Positions 46,144 through 57,590 of a stretch of DNA of 64,000 nucleotides are shown here, piece by piece; position 1 is the first letter of the stretch; the number at the start of each line of letters is the position of its first letter. Source of the DNA: Euryodendron excelsum (Eukaryota > Streptophyta > Magnoliopsida > Ericales > Pentaphylacaceae); NCBI GenBank assembly GCA_033060915.1, contig CM065388.1:21937501-22001500 (forward strand), in the 5' to 3' direction. The position numbers and the translations under genes are program-made. Under the pieces are notes generated by a model. It searched no databases. It was given only the letters and a program-made list of their open reading frames with translations, and was not told the DNA's origin.

Positions 46144-47409
46144 GCAACCTGGGAGAGGCCTGGTGCATCTGCTACATGCGTCTGGCCAAAATCTGCCCTG
46201 GCTTATGTGTCAGTACTATTCTATTGCAAGAATGCCACATGGCACCCATTGTACTGGCTAAATCCTAATTGTTGATCGAACTTTGGTCAATTTAATCAAA
46301 ATCTGGGTGCATATAGCATACACTCTGTCTTTGGGAGTGTTCGTTTAAACTTTGTCTCCATGATTGAGCCAACCAAAAAGGTTTCAATGGAATTAGTTGC
46401 ATCCACGGTGTTCTCCTAGGGTTTCTCATGAATTTTCGTGTTTTTGAAAAGTTATAACGGTGTTCGGAAGTGTGAGATATCGTCTCAAAAAGCGTGTATA
46501 AAATCGCATTTTTGCAGAGCGTCTGTGATACGCTCTGTGGGGGTTCGAAAATAGCTATTTTTGTGCGGTGTGATTGAGGCCTTCAGGAAGAGATCTCACT
46601 GATCGAACCATACCAATGGAAAGTACTCTATAAATACTTTTGAAAATTTCCTAATTTACACATTTCTCAAGTCAATTGACAGTGCGTTTTAATCAGGGAA
46701 CTAGAAAAAAAGTCAATCTCGGTGGAGCATCTGTGAGATGCTCTAAGGATTGCTGAAAGTGGCAGTGTTCGAGCCATGCAATGAAGAGCTTTGGAAAGCG
46801 ATCTCTCCGATCGAGCCTTATCGATGGAAAGATCTATGAATGAACTTTCGAGAATTTCCTAAGTTACACATTTCTCAAGTCATTTGACGGTGCGTTATGA
46901 CCAAGGAATCGAGAGAAAAAGCAATTTTGGCAGAGCATTTACAAGATGCTCGGGGAAACTTTTATTGAGTCAGGGGTGTTTAGTATCGTAAGGTCCTCTT
47001 TAGGTTAAACAGGGGTGTATGAAAAGACCCGTCGTTCAAAATCCTAAGACCGGTGCTATTTTGGGGTGTGTTCGAGTTGTCAGGGGAAAAATAGTCATTT
47101 TGGCCGGCTTTGGCTGAAAATAGTCAGGAATGGATCAGAATGTTATGTTAAGCACGTCAAGCCATCCATGGATGATCCCAGAACAGTCTTTCACTGTTCA
47201 GTGGAATTTTCGCAGTGTTGAGGTATTCAGGGGCAAAATGGTCATCTTAACCGAAGTTAGCCAGAATGGGACCGAAATTGGACCGAATGGCGTGCAGAGT
47301 ACTTACCGTTTTGAGGGATTTTGAACTTTCTCAAAACGTGCCTAGAGGCCCAAGGGGCAAGTTTAGACATTTTTCACCGGGTCGGGCTAGCAGGCGCCGG
47401 TGTTGACCT

Positions 47410-47645
47410 AGGTGTTGGTTCCCGAAGCCGCCCGGCCTCAAAAAACTACCTATGCGGTGTTGGTTCCTGAGAACACCTGGTCTCAGAAAGTTACCTGTAA
47501 GGGTGGTGTTGGTTCCTGAGAACGCCTGGTTTCAGGAAGCTACCTGTGAGGGTGGTGTTGGTTCTTGAAAACGCCTAGTCTCAAAAAGCTACCTGTGAGG
47601 GTGGTGTTGGTCTCTGAGAACGTCTGGTCTCGGAGAACTACCAAA
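47410..47645. repeat. 49-bp tandem repeat, about five units
   Basis: Unit of the form GTGTTGGTTCCTGAGAACGCC-TGGTCTCAGAAAGCTACCTGT-GAGGGTG. It corresponds to the looser array at 13340-13530. Confidence 0.85.
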
Positions 47646-47750
47646 TGATGGACATACATCGGCGGGCTAACAGGCGCCAGAAGTGAACTGTCTAGAACTT
47701 TGATAAAGTGTTGGTCCCCGAGATCGCCCGATCTCAGGGAAGCTACCTGA

Positions 47751-49890
47751 TGTTGGCCCAAAAGGCAACCCAAGAGGGGGGTGAATTGGGTTTTTTGAAG
47801 ATTAATAGCAATTAAGATTAATTAAAATTAATCTAAGCAATGTAACAGTGACCAAACTATATGAAATGCAATGTAATCAAAAGGAGAAGAGAAAACACAG
47901 CAATAGAATGAACACAGAGATTTACTGAGGTTCAACCACAAACCGTGGTTTACTTCCTCACCCCAAGACCTCCTCTTTTTCTACTATGTAACCTCCAATT
48001 ACAAATGGGATGCTGATTGACAAAGTGCTCAGCTCACTATACACAAGAACTGCTCACCAAGTTCTTCAGCCACCAAGTGGTTTTGTCCAAGCTCCACTCA
48101 AACTTACAAGAGTTTTTCTTTCTCAAGAGAACTCTCAAACTCTCAATTACAAGTGCATAAAAGTATACAAGTAACTCACAAACTCTCTAACAAGAGTAGA
48201 TTATACAATCAAAGCTCACAAATGAAAACAGGAAGAATATTCAGGAATATCAGTTGATCAATCAGTCAATCTTGTTTTTTGTCTCTCTTCCTTGTTATAA
48301 ATGTAGCTGGAAGCTTGTATATAAACCCCTATATTGATTCCATCCGTTAGAGGTAGTTGGGCTTTATTTAATGCACGTTCAGTCCGTTATAACGTTAGAA
48401 AATCTAGCCATTATATTCAAGGGGTCGACTTCAGGCTTGTAGAGTTGACACTTTCTACTTCTGCATTTACCAGATGTAGTTCACTGTCTTCATGAGTCCG
48501 CTCTTCATAACAATAAGTTAACTCCTTGTTCATTTTTTCTTCAAATCATTTTGTTTCTGTAGTCACGAGGCGACTCTGCAGGTTCATGAGTCCACTCTTT
48601 GTACAGAAAACTTACTTCAAATTTCATGAGTCGATTCTTTAAATCAAAGGGTCGGCTCTTTGCTCATTTGGGCTTTAAGTTTTCTGCTTTTGTATCCATG
48701 AGGCGACTCCTCAGTTCCATGAGTCCATTCATTGATCATTTTATCTTCAAGCCTTTGTGTCTGTCTTCATGAGGCGACTATTCATTTTCATGAGTCCACT
48801 CATTGTCTACTTGGTCTTCAGGCTTTTGCTACTGTATTCATGAGGCGACTCTTCATTTCCATGAGTCTGCTCATTGATCATTTAGTCATCAAGCCTTTTA
48901 CGTCTATCTCCATGTGGCGACACTTCATTTCTATTAGTCCACTCATTGCCCAGAAATCTGCTTTCTGACTTCTAATGATCCAGCTCATCTCAGCACTGGT
49001 ATAAGATCTTCAAGGAGTATCTTTTTGGGGTATGATGATCAATCAAATCTCTTTAACTCATCAGAGTTAACTTCTATTCAATTTGGATTGAATCAATCAT
49101 TTGACATTCATCTTCTCTTGACTCTCAAACAGTCAGAGCTTCATCAGATCAATGTTAATCTTTTCTTCTTTATTTCCAAAGCTTCCTCTTTCACTATTTT
49201 TTTCAATGCCGAGCATCTTCAATTATGTAGAGCTTCACAATGCTTCATTTTTGATTTCTTCTCTTTGCTAGCAATTCTTCTTTCTTTTTTAAAATCACTT
49301 CAATAAGAATTTTGCAAACTTGATGAAATCTCTTTATACATCTAGTCTTCATTGATTCTTTATATTGTGGAAGAATTCTTCACTTGGATTCCATGTAGAG
49401 ATCAGACAATCATTGTGAGTTTTCTTCTTAGGCAACTTCAATCATATAATCTGGAATTGATTTTTGCAAGCTTGATGAAATCTTCTCTTAAGCATTTTCA
49501 ATTTTTTCAATAATCAATTCATCTCCAACTGATCATTGCACATTTTGATGAAGTCTTCAATCCTTCTTGAGCGCAAGTCAGTCTTCAATGAGTTTATGCA
49601 TACTTGATTAAAGTTTCGTTTGAACACCTTCAATCTCTTCAAATATAAAACATTTGTTTGAAGTAGAGATAGGTGACAATCCTCTGTTTGGTTCATTGCT
49701 TAGCTCTTGATATTCATTGGTTGATCTTGAACTTGTTGTACATTTACTTTGACAAGTATTAGACTTAAGATTGAACTTTAAGTCTAAATTATAAACTCTA
49801 TTAATCTGCACACTAAATAAATGCATTAGTAAAATAACACAAGGTTTAGTTATCATCAAAATCAACATGGGAATCAACCTTGAGTTAACA
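47751..49890. mobile_element. Solo LTR, 2140 bp, probably Ty1/copia
   Basis: TGTTGGCCCAAAAGG to GAGTTAACA, flanked by CCTGA (47746-47750) and CCTGG (49891-49895), a 5-bp duplication with one change. Joining the flanks restores the repeat unit ...GCTACCTGG. The AGAGGGGGGTGAATTGGGTT block near its left end is typical of some plant copia LTRs. Between about 48430 and 48960, CATGAGGCGACTC and CATGAGTCCACTC alternate in irregular repeats. No ORF of note. Confidence 0.82.
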
Positions 49891-50118
49891 CCTGGACGGC
49901 ATTGGTTCCCGAGACTGCCCGGTTTTGGAAAGCTGCCTGGAATGCCTAGAAGCATGATGATGTTTATGGCTCCAGCGGGACCTTATGGGCCCAAGAAACG
50001 ATCGGTTGACTAGATTGGAGTTTGAAAGACCCGTCTTGGGTTTGCATGTGTTGTGATGTTTGAAAATGGGTCCGGTCGGGGCGGAGATTGCCTAGCAGGT
50101 AAAAATGGGGTGCTTACA

Positions 50119-50141
50119 GCTGCCTCTCTTTTTCTGTCTTT
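50119..50141 (-). promoter_or_regulatory. Polypurine tract of the Tat-lineage element
   Basis: The - strand reads AAAGACAGAAAAAGAGAGGC-AGC immediately before TGTAAGCACC. It fixes the element as running right to left. Confidence 0.75.
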
Positions 50142-51429
50142 ACTTGTCGAAGGCAGAAAAACAACAAAGTAAGGATCCCTTTTTGGTTGCGAGGCAATCG
50201 GAGGGACGATAACCTGGTAGGCTTGAAATGTTTTGAACCCCCTATGGGCCGCTGGTTTGGAAAATCTTGAAATTTGAAAACTGTGTTTTGAAAATTTCGA
50301 TTAGGATTTGAGTTGCCGATTTGACAAAGTTTGGTTTAGAACACTGTGTTTTTTAAAATAAATTTTGAAAACTTGATTTCTGGCTTTTGAAAGCCTTGAA
50401 AACAATTCCAGACTCTCAGGGAATTGAAGTTGGCTTCAGGTGGGAAGCTGAAGAGCCAGGCACATGTGTTACATGTGCATGGCCTCTAGTTATCCTGGCG
50501 CATGTAGCATAAGTGCCAGTTGTAATTTCCTTATAGCGCATCTGCTACATGTGCCAGGCCATGGGTTTTAAACAGAGTAGTTTCGCGTTTCTCATTGCGC
50601 GTTTTACATTTTGTGGGTGATTCGGGATTTTCTCTGAAGGTTTTTTTGAGGGATTTCGACCAGGGATTACTAGAGGAGTGTCGAGTGATGTCGGGTGTTC
50701 GTCGGAAACCGTCCTTGTCGTCGAATTTTCGCCGGAAATCTTATTTTTCGCTAGAAAACCCAAAGGTTACTTTTCCAAAGATTTTGTTGATTTTGAAGCC
50801 TCTATTTCCATTTTTTGCAAAATGATCAGTGTAAATCTATGTGTTAGGATGTTTAAAACACAATGGGTGGAATTTTTTTGCCATTGGGCAAAGATTTGAG
50901 CGTGTTTGGGGTATTTTGCATGTTTATGATAATGGGTTTCCTGCAAGGTTGGAAAAATAGTTCCTACAAGCTCAGGCATTTCATGTTTGTGTGTGATTTT
51001 TGTACCGGGAACCTTATAAAAATATGTAGAATAACCGTATGAATTTCATAATTTTTTTAAAAAATTTGAAATTTTGAACTTTTAGAAATTACAAAAAATA
51101 GAAAAATATTGAGGAAAATTAGAAAATGGATTCTTTTGAAGGTTGAAAAATTACAGGAGACTTTTGAAAAATTGTTGTGACACTCTCGAATGTTTTAAGA
51201 ATTTTTGTGAAATTTTTAGAAATAAAAATGAGTTTGAAAATTTTCGAAAGACCAAAAAAATTGGGCTTAGAAATTATGTTTGAGAAAGGGAGGTGTATTG
51301 TGGAGGATGTGATTGTTTTGGTTGACATGATTGAAGGTTTGAGATGTCCTAGATTGTGCTTGTGACTTGTTGAATTTTCGGGTAGTGACCTTTTTAAGGC
51401 GAACCCTGCCAAAACTTTCAAAAAGTATG
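50142..51429 (-). other. Tat element 3' UTR, unique part
   Basis: Non-coding. Dyads with 3-nt loops recur, for example GCACATGT-GTT-ACATGTGC at 50460-50478, with weaker ones near 50500 and 50537. Short reading frames in this part are probably fortuitous. Confidence 0.55.
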
Positions 51430-52069
51430 GAGCCTTTCAAAAAATTTTTAAAAAATTTTTTGAAAAAGCAATGCTCTTTTTTTTTTCGGAATTGGACTTT
51501 TGAAGGAGAAAGCCTGGAGAAATCAAAATTTTATAAAAAAAGTTAGGAGCAGGGTTTTTTGAAGGAGAAAAACCCGAGAAAACCAATTGTAGAGAACTTT
51601 GGAACGGGGCTTTTGAAAGAGAAAACCCTAGAAACTGTTTTGCAATTTTGACATGAGACTTTTTTAGGGGAAAGTTCAAAAACCAATTAGAAAACATTTA
51701 GAAACAGGGCTTTTGAAGGAGAAAGCCCCGAAAACTTATTTTAAATTTTAGAAATGGGGCTTTTGAGGAAAAAGTCTGGGAAACCGACTTGGAATTTTGA
51801 AATGAGACCTTTTGAGGAAAAAGCTCGAAAAACCGTTAGAAAACACTTGGAAACAGAGCTTTTGAGGAGAAAGCCCAAGAAATTGGCTTGAAATTAGAAG
51901 ATAAGCTTTTTGAGGAAAAAGCTAGAAAAATCATGAAAAACTTTACAGCGGGGCTTTTGAGGGGAACACTCGAAAAACTGCTTTGAAATTAGAAACGAGA
52001 CTTTTGAGGAAAGTGCCCGGGAACTGTGGGAAAAAATTTAGAACGGGGTTTCTTGAGGGGAAAGCCCAA
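51430..52069. repeat. 3'-UTR tandem repeat of the Tat element, left part
   Basis: Units of about 47-56 bp share GGGCTTTTGAGGGGAAAGCCC-GAGAAACC; an alternating variant has AACTTTTTGAGGAAAAAGCT. The GGGCTTT/AAAGCCC arms make each unit a potential hairpin. The array continues at 56837-57345 after the inserted LTR. Tandem repeats in this position are known for Tat-lineage elements. Confidence 0.85.
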
Positions 52070-55000
52070 TGTCACACCCAGTTTTTTCGCGCTCGAGGAG
52101 TACACACACAAGCAGGAAAAATATTGTACTCTTTCGTTAGAACTCATCCTCTTAGAAGACTGAGTGCGTCTAGGTTTGAATTAAAAATTAATTTGAATTA
52201 AGGGTTTTTGGAAAACAATTCGGAGTCGCCACCTAACTTGATTAAGATGAGTTAGGTCACCTAAAAACTAAGCACAATTCAAAGACTACACTTAGGGTTT
52301 TTGAAGAGATTTTGAAAATAATTCCTCAAGAGAGGATTTTTAGGAAAACAGGTTGTTTGGCAACTTTTGGAAAATATTTAAGCCCATCTTTGAAAATAAC
52401 TCCATTTTGGTCTTTGAAAATAGGGATCCTAAGTTCAGAGGTTGGTTACGTATAGGGAAGACGCACTAAACCTTCACCCTACCCCGCCCTTGCGATACCT
52501 ACATGTCTATTCACCCTATATTCATCCATTAGAGTCTTTAACTAATATATGTCCAAAACTATCCACTTTTGAAAAGAATTTTAAAAAAAAATTAACATGA
52601 TGAATGATATGTAAGTGCAAAAAAAACGTTTGATTTTAAAAATAAATTCGAAAAGAACTTGATTTGATTTTAGAAAAGAGATTTGAAAAGATAGATTTGA
52701 TTTTGAAAGAAAGTTTTAGAAATAGAGATTTGAAAATAGATTTTTAGAATTGGAAGTTTTAAAAAGATTATGAAAATAGAAGCTTGAAAAAGGTTGTGAC
52801 CACACCCATGAGGGTTGCCTACATATCCTTTTTGAGAAATCAGGTCAGTCACAGTTTGGATAAGAGTCTGATTGAAAATAGAAGGTTTTGATTTGAAAAA
52901 AAAGAGATTTTGATTTGGAACTCAAAATAGAAGATTTGAAACCAGGATTGAACTTAGACCTAGAATTGAACTTGAAAGAGTATTTGACCCTTAGAAAAGA
53001 CCTTGGACTAGATTTGAAAAGATAGAGTTTTGCGAAACCTACACTTAGGAAAGATGGAATTTCAGAAAGACTTGAGATTTAAGAACGATTTGACTCGAAC
53101 GTTAGACTTGGAAGATTAAGGAAAGATTGGATTTAGGAAAGGTTCGAATTAGGAAGGTTTCAAAATAGGAAAGTTTTGGAATTAGGAAAGTTTTGAATTA
53201 GGAAATGTTTCGATTTAGGAAAGATTTGGAATTTTGAAAGTCTAGAATTTAGAAAGTTCTAACTTAAGAAAGTTTCGAGTTTAGAAAGTTTAGGATTTAG
53301 AAAGATTTGAATTTTAGAAAGTTTGTAATTTTAGAAAGATTCAAAGTTTGAGGTTTAGGAAGATTTCAAATTAAGAAAGGTTTGAGTTTAAGAAAGATTT
53401 GAAAACTTAGAATTTGGAAAGTTGAAATTTAGAAAGGTATGGACTTAGGAAAGGGTTGAATTAGGAAGATTAAGAAGCTTAAAATTTAAGGAAAGATTTA
53501 AAAGTTTAGGTTTTGGAAACTTAAGGTTTAGGAAAGTATGAGATTAGGAAGGATTGGAATTAGGAAAGATTTGGATTTGGAAGATTGAGGGTTCCTATTT
53601 TCTAAAACAAAAGATTGGATTTTGTTTATAAAAGAGAGATGTTTTGATTTTGTTTCCAAAAACGGAGGATTGGATCTAGTTTCCTAAATGAGGAGATTGG
53701 ATTTGGCATGGATTTAGAAGGTGAAGTTTTTAGAAATCCTAGATTTAAAAGACTATAGTTTTAATGTAGAAAATAAATTTTGGAAACCTAGGATTTATAT
53801 GTAAAAAATGAGATTTTGGAAACCTATGTTTTAAGGCAAGAGTGGAAATCATGTTTTAAGAAAGGAAATTAAGGTTTCCTAATTGTTGGCTCTAGAGTTT
53901 AACTTGGACTCTAAGAAAAGAGATTTTTGGAAAGTGAGTTTTTAGAAAGGGAGATTTTTTGAAGGAAATCCTAGAGAGGAGTTTTTAGAGAGTAAACTTG
54001 AAAAGAGAGTTTTTCGAAAGGGACTTTGAAAAGTAAAACTTTGAGAGAGTTTTTGAAAAGAGAAGTTTTGGAAGGAGATCTTAAAAAGGAGTTTTTGGAA
54101 AGCGAATTTTGAAAAGAAAGTTTTTGGAAAGAGATTTTTGGAAAAAGTTTTTCTAGGAAGGAGTTTTGGAAAGAGTTTTTAAAGATTCTAGAGAATGTTT
54201 CTAGAAAGTGAATGTTAAAGAGAGCGTTTTGGAAATGAGTTTTTAGGAAAGTGAGTTTTGTGAAGGAAAGATTTAGAAAACAACTTTGGAAAGAAATTTT
54301 GAAAAGGAGATTTGAAGAGAATTTTTAAGAAGTGTATTGGAAAAGAGATTTTTTAGAAAGAGAGATTTGAAAAGAGAGTTTTTAAAAAGTATATAAAATA
54401 TCTCACTTTCCTAAAGCGATTCTAACCATAGGAAGGTTAGAACTACTCTAAGATGGTGGTTTTTAAAAACAATAATGATTTGAAAATATGGACCATATTG
54501 GTTACTTTAAATGTAACACTTTCCTAAAGCAACCCTAACCATGAAAAGGCTAGAATCACCTTAGGATTGTGATTTTGAAAACAAGTTTTGGAAAAGAAGA
54601 TTATAACACAAACTTTGAAAATGATTTTAATGCAAGTTTTGAAAACAAGTTTGAAAACGGATTTTGGAGAGATGCATGATCATGATATGCACAATGCAAG
54701 TTGGGGTCGTAAACATACAAGGTTAAGGTTTCACCACATAATCAAGGGGGCCGAACCCACGTGGTCTTCGGTGAGACTAATAGAAAGCCCCCAACACGGT
54801 GACTTCCAATAGCCTAATTCTACACATGAACCGGGGAGTCCCTTATTTCAAGCATGCAAGAAAGGGGGGAAAAAGATAGGGAATTAAAATAGAAGAAAAC
54901 CCAAGTGGGTTAGGAGGGAGAAGAGAAAGGGGAAGTTGCGTAAATATAAATAGGAAATCTACCTCGTGTCTTCTTTATTCGCTTTGTTTTACTTGCTTGC

Positions 55001-56836
55001 TTTACTTCGATCCTCGTTTCGCTTTGCGTCAGTCTTCAAAGGCTTGTCTTGATCTTCGGGAGCTTCGGGTTGCAGCACTTCAAGGCTTTAATGGAGGCTT
55101 AGGAGGCTAGTGTATGAGTGTATAGGAATATATGTGAGTTAGGGTTTGTGTACGGAGGCTAGGGTTTTGGAAAACCTAAAGAAAACTAGGGTTTGGGGAG
55201 GCTACAAGCTCTGTATATTGAAGAGGAGAGTTTTTAGACTGAGTTTGTAGACCCCTTTCATGCTAGAGGAGGCTTTGTATTTATAGACAAAGAAATAACC
55301 TAGTGCCTATTGTAGTGGCACTAGGCAAAAAATCCTTCTGGTGCCACTCCTAGCCAAAATTTGGCTTGCCAGCCACTTAGGAAAGTTTTAAAGTCGGCAA
55401 GCAACATATCTTCAAAAGATTTGGGCACTTGTACCAGTGACTACCATGCAATTTTTAGCCTGGCTTCACTAGGAGTGACTCCGGAAAGTCTGGGAAGGAT
55501 TTAGAGGACTGGGAATGGCCCGAACGGCCGGAATGGAATAGGAACCCTTATAATAAAGTCTCAGAGGTATTAGACTTGAAAAAATGATAACGAGATTTGT
55601 TAAAAGGGTTGACCGGGCCATTAGGGCAAAACGGTCAACTGGACCGGAAAACTACCGGGATGGACTCGGAATGTCCTAGAAGAAAACTCAAGGTTTGGAA
55701 ACACTACTTAGAATGTCCCAGGAGGTTACCGGTTTGTTACCCAGAGCTGGTGTGGTTAGAAGAGGTGACCGGCCCACTAGGGGCAAAAATGGTCATTTTG
55801 CACCAGGTTTGCCGGAACTTACTCGGAATGACTCAAAAAGGTAATGGAAGGTCAGGAATACTATAAGAAGTATTCTCGGGAGGTTACCAGTTTGATACCC
55901 AAAGTCGGTGTGGTTCTCGGGGCATTCGGATGCCTAGGGGCAAAATGGTCATCTTGACCGAAATGTCTCAGAATTAGGCCGAAACTGACTAGAAGGCACC
56001 TAATCATGCCGGATTGTCTTTAAGACAATCTTGGAAGGGTGGACTTATTGTTCTGAGGACTTAGGTACTTTCTTGAGAAACATATCAGAAATGGCCCTAG
56101 GGGCAGATTGGTTATTTTTCACCGAAGTGGGATAGCAGGCATCGATGTTGACCTGGATTTTGAGTGTTTCCGTCACTCTGATGGCGGTCCCGTGACATAG
56201 GGGTTTGTTAGCAATTCCCTATATTGACTTGTTTGCAAGTGTTTCCGTCACTCTGACAGTTGCAATGTTTACGAGTATTTTCGTTACTTTAACGAGTCTC
56301 GATCATTCTAGAGACTGCTTAATCTCTGGAAGCTGCTAGGTGGACTTAGCGCCTGAGAAATCAACTTTCTCGAAAGGCATGTCGAAATGGACATTTCTTC
56401 ATTTGTGGGCTAGCAGGCGCCAAAGGTGGAACGTTCTACCATCTCGGGGACTTGGGGTCTCGTCTAGGTCGACAGGTTTCAAGGGACTTACCGTTCCAAA
56501 GAGTTTCTTCGAAAACGTGCCGGATTGGATGGTCTTACCACCTCGAGGAATCAACTTTCTCAAAAGGTGTGCCAGATTTAATTGGAATTGGAATTGAAAT
56601 TTGGAAAGGGGACTTACCGTCTTCGAAAAGACGTGCCTATTGAAATTGGACCGAATAATACCCCCAAGGGCATTTTGGTTATTTTGCCTCTACTTATGCC
56701 CCAAGGGCCCGCAAAGCGATCGATTGACAGGATTAGACTTGAAAAGTTGATTTAGATTGGAATACATCCATATTGACTTGAATACAAGTCTGGATAAACT
56801 GGAAACTGCCGAGCGGGCAAAAATGGGTTGCTTACA
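52070..56836 (-). mobile_element. Giant solo LTR, Tat type A copy 3 (4767 bp)
   Basis: TGTCACACCC to GGTTGCTTACA, flanked by CCCAA (52065-52069) and CCCGA (56837-56841), a 5-bp duplication with one change. Joining the flanks restores the AAAGCCCGAGAAA repeat. Its order of blocks matches copy 1, but its 81-bp array is nearly gone. A - strand TATA box is at 55278-55287. Confidence 0.88.
55278..55287 (-). promoter_or_regulatory. TATA box of type A LTR copy 3
   Basis: CTATAAATAC on the - strand. The GGCGCC dyads seen in the other type A copies have decayed to GTGGCACTAGGC-like remnants. Confidence 0.55.
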
Positions 56837-57345
56837 CCCGAGAAATTGTTTTGGAAATTAGAAATGAGGCTTTTGAGGAAAAAGCTCAGAAATTGTTTGA
56901 AAACATTTAGAAACAGGGCTTTTGAGGGGAAAGCCTGAGAAACTGGTTTGAAATCTTTGAAACCAGGGCATTCGAGGGGAAAGCCCTGAAAACCATTTTG
57001 AAAATTAGAAACAAACTTTTTTAGGAAAAAGCTTGGAAAAATCGTGGAAAAATATTTAGAACAGAGCTTTTGAGGGGAAAGCCCGAGAAACCAATCTGAA
57101 ATCTTTGAAACCGGGGCTTTTGAGGGGAAAGCCCCAAAAACTGTTTTGAAAATTAGAAACAAACTTTTTGAGGAAAAAGCTTGGAAAACCATTAAAAACT
57201 TTTAATCGGGGCTTTTAAGGGGAAAGCCCGAGAAACCGCTTTCAAATTTAGAAACAAACTTTTTGAGGAAAAAGCTTGGAAAACCATTGAAAACTTTGAA
57301 ATAGGGCTTTTGAAGGAGAAGCCCGAGAAACCGGTTTGACATTTT
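56837..57345. repeat. 3'-UTR tandem repeat of the Tat element, right part
   Basis: About nine further units of the 47-56-bp repeat described at 51430-52069, with the two variants alternating. Confidence 0.88.
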
Positions 57346-57371
57346 GAAATGAAAAATGGATGGGACCTTAG

Positions 57372-57525
57372 CCCCCCCCCCCCCCCCCCCCCTTTTCTTT
57401 CTTTTCCTTTTTCTTTTCCTCTCTTGTTTCTTTTTTTTCTTCTTTTCTTTTTTTTTTCTGTTTTTCTTCTCTTTTTTTCCTCTTTTTTTTTTGTTTCTCC
57501 TTTTTTTCTTTCTTTTGTGTTGATG
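57372..57525. repeat. C21 run and polypyrimidine tract
   Basis: 21 C at 57372-57392, then about 130 bp almost purely T and C. On the - strand, the element's coding strand, this is a long polypurine tract just beyond the antisense ORF. Confidence 0.85.
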
Positions 57526-57590
57526 TATTCATCTTTTTACTTTTCATACATGCTCGATAACTGATCAATCTTTAACATTACTTTTCCAAG

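Larger units (their letters stand above)
44968..50118 (-). mobile_element. 3' LTR of the Tat-lineage element, type O copy 2, left part missing and interrupted
   Basis: It aligns with 5395-7208 plus 12887-13848 of copy 1. On the - strand it begins TGTAAGCACC at 50118, next to a purine-rich tract and the element interior, so it is the 3' LTR of the element whose gag is at 61444-63634. The part matching 3519-5394 is absent, replaced at 44967 by the chimeric LTR. A - strand TATA box is at 46134-46143. A solo LTR interrupts it at 47751-49890. Confidence 0.82.

Noticed and set aside
57368..57568. Lys/Glu-rich - strand ORF
   Set aside because: It is the translation of the polypyrimidine tract on the other strand, i.e. 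low-complexity sequence.
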